NCBI RefSeq assembly: GCF_017086445.1
Contig: NZ_CP070968.1
Location: 1,798,001 to 1,862,000 of the forward strand
Source of the DNA: Brevundimonas fontaquae
GTDB taxonomy: Bacteria > Pseudomonadota > Alphaproteobacteria > Caulobacterales > Caulobacteraceae
Direction: 5' to 3'
DNA length: 64,000 nucleotides
Shown here: one piece after another, positions 58,282-64,000 of the stretch
Layout: each line of letters starts with the position of its first letter
How positions within the stretch are numbered: position 1 is the stretch's first letter
The notes under the pieces: model-generated
Seen by the model: only the letters and a program-made list of their open reading frames with translations
Told to the model about the DNA's origin: nothing
The model's database searches: none
Position numbers and translations under genes: made by a program

Positions 58282-59568
58282 ATGACCAATGCTGAACTGA
58301 GCGTGGCCTTCTTCCTGCAGATGGCGATCATCATCGCCGCCTGCCGAATCGTGGGCTGGCTGGCCAAACGCTACCTCGGCCAGCCGCAGGTGGTGGGCGA
58401 GATGATCGCCGGGGTGATCCTCGGGCCATCGCTGTTTGGCCTGTTGGCGCCCGATCTTCAGGCGGCCCTGTTCCCCAGGGAGTCGCGCTCGATCCTGTTC
58501 GTCGGAGCCCAATTGGGCGTCGGCCTCTACATGTTCCTAGTTGGGCTGGGCTTCCGTCGCGACCACTTCAGGGCCAATGCGAAAAGCGCCGCCGCGGTGT
58601 CGCTTGCGGGCATGGCGGCGCCCTTCCTGGTCGCTGTCGCCCTTGCGCCCTGGCTGGTCGCCGAGGGTCTGTTCGGGCAGGGGATCCAGACCTGGCAGGC
58701 CATGCTGTTCATGGGCGCGGCCATCTCGATCACCGCCTTTCCCATGCTGGCGCGCATCATCCATGAGCGGGGGCTCAGCGGCACGCGGTTGGGTTCGTTA
58801 TCGCTGGCGGCGGGCGCCATCGACGACGCCGGCGCCTGGTGCGTTCTGGCCATCGTCCTGGCCAGCTTCGGCGCGGGACCGATGGTGGCGGTGACAGCCA
58901 TCGCGGGGGGCGGCGCCTTCGCCCTGTTCATGCTGACGCTGGGGCCGAAGATGTTGGCCCCGCTGGGACGGATCGCCGAACGGGAAGGGCGGCTCAGCCC
59001 GACAGTGCTTGGGATCGTGCTGATCCTGTTCATGCTCAGCGCCTGGGCCATGGACGCGGTGGGTATTCACGCCGTCTTCGGCGGCTTCATCCTGGGCGTC
59101 GCCATGCCGCGCGGCTTGCTGAGCGACGAGGTCAAGCGTCAACTGGAGCCGTTCGCCGTGCTGGTGCTGCTGCCGATGTTCTTCACCTTCTCCGGCCTGA
59201 ACACCCAGCTGACCATGGTCAACAGCCTGGGGCTGCTGGCCGTGACCGTCATCATCCTGCTGGGCTCGATCCTGGCCAAGGGCGGCGCCTGCTGGGCCGC
59301 CGCCCGCCTGACGGGTCAGGACAACGCCACGGCCATGGGCATCGGCGCCCTGATGAACGCGCGCGGTCTGATGGAGCTGATCATCATCAACATCGGCCTG
59401 CAAAAGGGCGTCATCGGCCCGGCCCTGTTCTCCATCCTGGTGCTGATGGCCATCATCACCACCCTGATGGCCTCGCCCCTGTTCGAGTGGGTTTACGGCA
59501 GGAAGGCGAGAGAACGGGGCGAGCTGGGGGCAGTCGATGACGCTCGACCAGCCCAGGCTTCGGCCTGA
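58282..59568 (+). CDS. CPA2 family cation:proton antiporter
   Basis: This 428-residue membrane protein has about 12-13 segments and belongs to the monovalent cation:proton antiporter-2 family. Motifs include LGQPQVVGEMIAGVILGPSL near the start, GAAISITAFPMLARI, SLAAGAIDDAGAWCVLAIV with the paired Asp residues, and GALMNARGLMELIIINIGL. It lacks the RCK/TrkA regulatory domains of KefB. It begins 30 bases after the GH3 stop on the same strand, so it is probably co-transcribed with it; its place in a glucan locus is unexplained. Confidence 0.88.
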   Translation: MTNAELSVAFFLQMAIIIAACRIVGWLAKRYLGQPQVVGEMIAGVILGPSLFGLLAPDLQAALFPRESRSILFVGAQLGVGLYMFLVGLGFRRDHFRANAKSAAAVSLAGMAAPFLVAVALAPWLVAEGLFGQGIQTWQAMLFMGAAISITAFPMLARIIHERGLSGTRLGSLSLAAGAIDDAGAWCVLAIVLASFGAGPMVAVTAIAGGGAFALFMLTLGPKMLAPLGRIAEREGRLSPTVLGIVLILFMLSAWAMDAVGIHAVFGGFILGVAMPRGLLSDEVKRQLEPFAVLVLLPMFFTFSGLNTQLTMVNSLGLLAVTVIILLGSILAKGGACWAAARLTGQDNATAMGIGALMNARGLMELIIINIGLQKGVIGPALFSILVLMAIITTLMASPLFEWVYGRKARERGELGAVDDARPAQASA

Positions 59569-59591
59569 ATTGATCGAGCGGCACGACAACC

Positions 59592-61448
59592 TCAATGGTC
59601 GTCGATGAAGGCGGCGACCCAGACCAGGGGCGCATTCCAGTTGATGGCCACTTCGTTCAGGGCATAGGCGTTGATGTGGTCGGCCCAGCAGGTCTGGGCC
59701 GCGCATTTGCCGACCAGGGTCTTGGCCACGTCGTCGATCATGGCCTGATTGTTCGGCCCGCCCGACAGGGCGCCCACCGGGGGCAGGGGATAGGCCGGGT
59801 TGGCCTGATGCGCCCAAAATCGATGGTGTGGGTTCTGGACCGGACGATCACCGTAGCCGGTCACATAGGACCGATCCATGGGATTGCGGCCGAGAACATA
59901 GTCCAGTGACCAGATCACTGCGTTGCGGAAATTCCAGTCGCCGGTGTAGTCGAAGGCAGAGCCCAGGATCACCGCCCGGCTCATCAAGGCGCCGTTCGAG
60001 CCCCATTCGTATTTCTCGCCCTCGACCGGCAGGCCGTAGCCCTGACCATAGCCGGCGTCGACATAGGCGCGGGCCGCCGCCACGATGTTAGCGCGCACGG
60101 TGACCAGATCCTCGGGCGGCAGAACGTCCGGCACGGTCGCCAGCGTCAGCGATCCCAGCGACGCCGTCCACGAGAAGCCTGGATCGCCAGTCGCGCTTTT
60201 GCCCGACAGCGGTCCGCCCAGATAATAGGGCGAGGTCTTCAGCGCGGTCAGATAGGCCGGATTGCGGGTCGTGGCCAAAAGCTCGGCCGTGGCCCAATAG
60301 AACTCGTCCGAGAAGTCGTTGTCGCCATAGGCGCCGCCGCCGGCGAAATTCTCTCCAGCCCGAACGTCGCGATTGCGCAGCGCCGCGCGGAAGGCGCGCT
60401 GCGAGGCCGTCAGACATTGGCGCGCGAAGGCCGGATCGATGTCACGCCAGATCCGCGCGCATTGGGCGCCGACTGCGGCCAGATTGAGCGTCGCGGCCGT
60501 GCTGGGCGGATAGAGCAGGCGCGGCTGGGGATCGTCCGCCGGGGCCATCGGCAGGCCCGTCCACTGTGCATCATGCACCTTGTGATGGACCATGCCGCCG
60601 GCGTCGATCTCGGTCAGGGTCAGCGGCTGACCCGGCGCCTGGGCGCCGACCGGGAACTTCAGCTTCACGCCGTCGGCGATCTGCATCTTCAGCAGGAACT
60701 CGATCTCGTAACGCGCCTCGTCCAGCAGATCGTTGACGCCGTTTCCGGCCTCGGGAATATCGACCTTGCCGTCCGCGAAGGCGCTTGCGCCGGGACCGCC
60801 CTTGGCCACGGCGCGTTCGTAGGTATTCAGCAGCATCCAGACCGAGATGCCGGCGTTGACGACGTATTTGCCGTGGTCGCCGGCGTCATACCAGCCGCCC
60901 GTGACGTCCAGCGTATAGTCGCACCCGGGCCAGACCACGCCGGCCGTATCCGCGCCTGAGAAACAGGCGGCGACCTCGTGCGGGTGACCGGCCGCGCGCG
61001 CCAGATCCGGCCGCGCGACATGATCCCCCAGGATCGGCACGCCGGCCCGGTTCTGATAGAAATAGGCCAGGGCGTCGTACTTCAGTCGCGCGTGCGGATG
61101 CTGCTGGATCGAGAAGGGGCGGCTCTCGTGCGATCCCACGATCAGGCGGTAGGCTTTCCCGTCGGTCTGCAGCGACTGAAAGTCGACCGTGTGGACGCTC
61201 TGTCCAGAGGCGGCGTCCTGGCCGAACACTTTTGACGCGCCCTGGGCGACGACCGCGCCGGAGCGATCGACGATCCGCCAGGGCAGGGGACGGGCCGTCT
61301 GGTCCTCGACGGTGGCCGTCTTCGGCCCTTGGGTTTCGAAGCCGACCTGGCTCATGCGAACGGCGTTGGCGTCAGGTTCGGCGTGCGCCGCGCCAAAGCC
61401 GGCCGCCAAGGCCATGGCCGCAACGCTCGCCGTCACTCTCTTTCTCAT
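59592..61448 (-). CDS. GH9 endoglucanase (CelD_N + GH9), secreted
   Basis: This 618-residue glycoside hydrolase family 9 enzyme hydrolyses beta-1,4-glucan by inversion. It has a signal peptide (residues 1-23, AAGFGAAHA), an Ig-like CelD N-terminal domain (VRMSQVGFETQGPKTAT to about 115), and the GH9 barrel. The catalytic base region GGWYDAGDHGKY gives D188 and D191. The LGRNPMDRSYVTGYGDR and NPHHR motifs are present, and the acid E599 sits in NEVAINWN. The ATG at 61446-61448 is preferred over an ATG 29 codons upstream. It is divergent from the MFS gene with a shared operator. Confidence 0.93.
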   Translation of the reverse strand: MRKRVTASVAAMALAAGFGAAHAEPDANAVRMSQVGFETQGPKTATVEDQTARPLPWRIVDRSGAVVAQGASKVFGQDAASGQSVHTVDFQSLQTDGKAYRLIVGSHESRPFSIQQHPHARLKYDALAYFYQNRAGVPILGDHVARPDLARAAGHPHEVAACFSGADTAGVVWPGCDYTLDVTGGWYDAGDHGKYVVNAGISVWMLLNTYERAVAKGGPGASAFADGKVDIPEAGNGVNDLLDEARYEIEFLLKMQIADGVKLKFPVGAQAPGQPLTLTEIDAGGMVHHKVHDAQWTGLPMAPADDPQPRLLYPPSTAATLNLAAVGAQCARIWRDIDPAFARQCLTASQRAFRAALRNRDVRAGENFAGGGAYGDNDFSDEFYWATAELLATTRNPAYLTALKTSPYYLGGPLSGKSATGDPGFSWTASLGSLTLATVPDVLPPEDLVTVRANIVAAARAYVDAGYGQGYGLPVEGEKYEWGSNGALMSRAVILGSAFDYTGDWNFRNAVIWSLDYVLGRNPMDRSYVTGYGDRPVQNPHHRFWAHQANPAYPLPPVGALSGGPNNQAMIDDVAKTLVGKCAAQTCWADHINAYALNEVAINWNAPLVWVAAFIDDH

Positions 61449-61536
61449 ACCAACCTCCCTCAAGGCCTGTCTTCGTTCACGCACGACACCAATACGCGTC
61501 GGCGTGCCGCACCATCTTTGCAAAAACACTAGCATC

Positions 61537-61550
61537 TGACAGCGTTGTCA
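61537..61550. promoter_or_regulatory. Predicted LacI-type operator between GH9 and MFS genes
   Basis: TGACAGCGTTGTCA matches the perfect site at 55597 with one change. It lies in the divergent space of 209 bases, 89 bases from the GH9 start and about 108 from the MFS start, so it could control both. Confidence 0.75.
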
Positions 61551-61657
61551 CAAGATGCGGCGTGATCGCTTTGTGTTGCAGCCGGTGAGGCCGGATGACG
61601 CGGTGATCGTGCTAGCAAGCGCGTCGGGGCTCATGGCATAGAGGCGAGGGTCGTTCG

Positions 61658-62920
61658 ATGGAGGAGGGCGAAGTTTCAACTTATTCCCATCCCCGCCGCA
61701 CGCGTCTGGTCGTTGCGGCGTACCTGGTCCTGTTTCTGGCCGCCTTCATTGGCCTGGCGCCCCTTTTCCAGATCATCGCGCCGCTTCATGCGGCCGGGCT
61801 GGATGCTGGCTCCAAAACGGAAATCCTGAGCCGCGCGATGTTCTGGGGCGCCATTACGGCTGCCGCCGCCAATGTTCTCATGGGGACCATCAGCGATAGG
61901 ACTACGTCGCGGTTCGGGCGTCGGAGGCCTTGGATCGCGTTGGGCGCCCTCCTGACGGTCTTGAGCTATGTCGGCATATGGCGGTCGTCGACGCCGGGTG
62001 AGTTCGTCTGGGCCTTGATCGGGTTTCAACTCGCCTTCAACGTTCTGATGGCGCCGCTTTCTGCGGTGTTTGCAGATCGCGTGCCGATCGCCCTGAGAAG
62101 CACCGTCTCTGCGATGCTGGGCCTGTCGTATCCGCTGGCGGTTGCGCTGGGGTCCAGCCTGATGGCGCTCGGGCCTCAGTATGAGCCCGGACGATTAGCG
62201 CTCCTGGCCGGCATTCTTCTCGGCGCCGCTCTCATCTTCCTGATCGTTTACGACGAGCCGCCATGTCTGGAGCGGCCAGAAACGCCGCAACCCTCCGCTT
62301 CCGGCGGCATAGGCTCGTTCATCGCGCCATTCAGATCGCGAAACTTCGCCGTGGTCTGGACCGGGCGGCTCTTCATCGCGACAGGTTACGCCCTGGTCAG
62401 CATGTATCTGCTGTATTTCGTCACGGACGCGGTAGGATGGCCCGGTCGCTCACCGGAACGCGCGCATGCCTTGCTCACGGGCATCGCCTTTGTGAGTGTC
62501 GTGGTCGTCGCGGGGGCCATCGCCTTGTTTGGACGGCGGATAATCTGGCGACAGCCTGTCGCGCTGATGGGAGCGCTGTTGCTGTGTGCGGCGACCGCCG
62601 TGCTGGCGATCGCACCTTCCTGGACAACGGCGGTTCTCGCCCTCGCGGTCTATGGCTTGGGCCAGGGCGCCTATGGGTCGGTGGAGATGGGGTTGATGGC
62701 GGATGCTCTTCCCACGCAGAACAATCGCGGGCGAGACATGGGGTTGAACAACCTAGCTGTCGCCCTGCCTCAGGCGATGGCCCCGGTCGCCGCCCTCATT
62801 CTCGAGCGTTCCGGCGCCGATGTTCGGGGCCTGTATGTCGCAGCGGCCGCGTGTTTCGCCGCCGCCGTCCTGGTCATGAGCCTGTTTCGATCAACCCCGG
62901 TGTTGGAGCACTCCAAATAG
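61658..62920 (+). CDS. MFS transporter, sugar-type (GPH/SLC45-like)
   Basis: This 420-residue permease has twelve predicted membrane segments. The first half carries GTISDRTTSRFGRRRPWIALG, the loop 2-3 signature of the MFS and typical of sugar:cation symporters. The second half has AVYGLGQGAYGSVEMGLMADALP. It would bring glucose or cellobiose, made by the GH9 and GH3 enzymes, across the inner membrane; the substrate is inferred from position. The first ATG at 61658 is used. Confidence 0.85.
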   Translation: MEEGEVSTYSHPRRTRLVVAAYLVLFLAAFIGLAPLFQIIAPLHAAGLDAGSKTEILSRAMFWGAITAAAANVLMGTISDRTTSRFGRRRPWIALGALLTVLSYVGIWRSSTPGEFVWALIGFQLAFNVLMAPLSAVFADRVPIALRSTVSAMLGLSYPLAVALGSSLMALGPQYEPGRLALLAGILLGAALIFLIVYDEPPCLERPETPQPSASGGIGSFIAPFRSRNFAVVWTGRLFIATGYALVSMYLLYFVTDAVGWPGRSPERAHALLTGIAFVSVVVVAGAIALFGRRIIWRQPVALMGALLLCAATAVLAIAPSWTTAVLALAVYGLGQGAYGSVEMGLMADALPTQNNRGRDMGLNNLAVALPQAMAPVAALILERSGADVRGLYVAAAACFAAAVLVMSLFRSTPVLEHSK

Positions 62921-63013
62921 GCGGCTCTGCTAGTCTGATGACGTGATCCGAATGGTGTCACGCTTCAGGGAAGGGCGCGACTTCGATTTCATCGCTACGG
63001 CCATGTGTCTGCG

Positions 63014-63964
63014 TCAGGCGTCTGACCGTGACAGCATCGCCGAACCATAGAGTTTCGGCTCGAAGCCTTTGGTCCAGAAGACCTTGCCGAGACCACGCGC
63101 GCAGCGGTCATAGATGATCGCGCGGTCGGGTCGGCGCAGGATCGCTGACAGGACGGACGCGGCGCCCCAGACGCCGGTCTGGGCCAGGCCGACCAGCATC
63201 CATTTGACGACGCCGGGCCAGTCGCGGCGGTCGGCGGCCATCTGGGTCGGGCTCTGGCCATAGGCGAAGGCGCGGGTCAGGGCGTAGGTCAGCGTGGCGC
63301 GGTGCGGCGGGGCGAACTCATCCACCCAGGCGTCGGAGGCCCAGCCGAAACGGCCGCCGCGCGCCGACAGGGCGGTGAACAGCCGGTCGTCCTCGCCGCC
63401 CGTCTCGTTCATGGCGACATCGAATGGGGCCTCGCCGGGCAGGGCCGTCGCCCGCACCATCAGACTGTTGCCGCAGCCGTGGATATCGTCGGTCAGGCCG
63501 GTTTCGCGCGGGCCGTCGCGACCGAAGAACCGCTCCAGATAGGTGGTGGTCCAGCCGGTGTTGTCTGGCACACGCCCGCGAATGGGGCCGAAGACGACAT
63601 CGGCGCCGGTTTGGGTTTGGGCGCTCAGCAGGGCGGCGAGCCAGCCGGGGGAGGCGGTTTCGTCGTCGTCGAGGAATGCGATCAGGGGCGCGTCGGTCGC
63701 GGCCAAGCCTACATTCCGCGCCGTCGCCACGCCGGGGATGGGGGCGTGGGCATAGGTCAGGGGCACGGGCGCCTCGGCGCGCAGCCGTTCGATGAGGGCG
63801 GCGGCGGAGCCTTGCGGGTCATTGTCGGCGACGACGATGGCGGCGACGCGATGCAGCGATCCGACTTGGACGAAGACAGAGCGCAAGGCCCGCTCCAGGC
63901 TGTCGAGGCGGCGCAGGGTCGGGATGATGACGGCGACGTCGCGCATGTCAGACGGCATCCGCAT
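63014..63964 (-). CDS. Family 2 glycosyltransferase
   Basis: This protein of up to 316 residues is a GT-A fold family 2 transferase. It has VAVIIPTLRRLDSLERALRS at the start, VVADNDPQG, PGVATARNVGLAA, the metal-binding IAFLDDDETASPGWL, and an acceptor-side segment (NETGGEDDRLF). The C-terminal part has short hydrophobic stretches. Three possible starts lie at 63964, 63958 and 63946; 63946 fits the upstream stop codon best. No sugar donor can be assigned. It appears to follow another gene at the window edge, in the same direction. Confidence 0.87.
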   Translation of the reverse strand: MRMPSDMRDVAVIIPTLRRLDSLERALRSVFVQVGSLHRVAAIVVADNDPQGSAAALIERLRAEAPVPLTYAHAPIPGVATARNVGLAATDAPLIAFLDDDETASPGWLAALLSAQTQTGADVVFGPIRGRVPDNTGWTTTYLERFFGRDGPRETGLTDDIHGCGNSLMVRATALPGEAPFDVAMNETGGEDDRLFTALSARGGRFGWASDAWVDEFAPPHRATLTYALTRAFAYGQSPTQMAADRRDWPGVVKWMLVGLAQTGVWGAASVLSAILRRPDRAIIYDRCARGLGKVFWTKGFEPKLYGSAMLSRSDA

Positions 63965-64000
63965 AGACAGCAGCGCGGTAGAGCCTGAGCGCGAATGCGC
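63948..64000 (-). CDS. C-terminal end of an upstream gene (partial)
   Basis: The last 16 codons before a TGA at 63948-63950 read as AFALRLYRAAVYADAV, in a frame different from the glycosyltransferase, and overlap its longest possible start. This looks like the end of a coding region, but the piece is too short to identify. Confidence 0.4.
   Translation of the reverse strand, partial: AFALRLYRAAVYADAV

Overview
The window reads as chromosomal DNA of a Caulobacteraceae bacterium, most likely Brevundimonas or a close relative. The evidence is very high GC with G/C-ending codons, densely packed genes with many ATGA/GTGA/TTGA overlaps, and a divergent hfsD / hfsA-hfsB holdfast locus laid out as in Caulobacter. 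Three RcnB-like proteins and a TonB-receptor glucan locus carrying flavin-dependent halogenases fit the same group. Species assignment is inference. No tRNA, rRNA, insertion sequence, prophage or CRISPR array was seen.

Layout. 1-6.7 kb: start of rne (cut by the window edge), a cell-wall amidase, an SDR dehydrogenase, a J-domain protein divergent from bolA, a membrane hybrid histidine kinase and an RcnB-like protein with a terminator. 6.7-20.9 kb: ATP-dependent DNA ligase, MscS channel, threonine-aldolase-like enzyme, Atm1-type ABC exporter, a receiver protein with an uncharacterised partner, accA, xerD, aroK-aroB-acetyltransferase, an MliC-like lipoprotein, and tadA overlapping head-to-head with a pseudouridine synthase, then rsmD. 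21-30 kb: small HTH protein, protein tyrosine phosphatase, a low-GC zinc-ribbon orphan, mutL, topA, dprA and plsY, with two copies of a large palindromic repeat. 30-41 kb: GDPD lipoprotein, a UbiM-like hydroxylase, pyrB with an inactive dihydroorotase-like partner, an AEC transporter, ruvX, and gatC-gatA-gatB split by an antisense low-GC HEPN-like gene. 41-46.5 kb: two more RcnB-like proteins (one with 60-bp tandem repeats), a Sel1-like small protein and the holdfast export genes hfsD, hfsA and hfsB.

46.6-62.9 kb is the most interesting part: a predicted beta-glucan/cello-oligosaccharide utilisation locus. It has a TonB-dependent receptor, a GH9 endoglucanase, a GH3 beta-glucosidase, a sugar-type MFS permease, a CPA2 cation/proton antiporter, a LacI-family regulator, two complete flavin-dependent tryptophan-halogenase-family proteins and a third divergent relative that lacks the catalytic motifs. 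Three matching palindromes of the type TGACA-N4-TGTCA lie in front of the receptor, the GH3 enzyme and the divergent GH9/MFS pair, which points to one LacI-type regulon. What the halogenases do in a glucan locus is the main open question.

62.9-64 kb: a family 2 glycosyltransferase, with the last codons of a probable upstream gene at the window edge.
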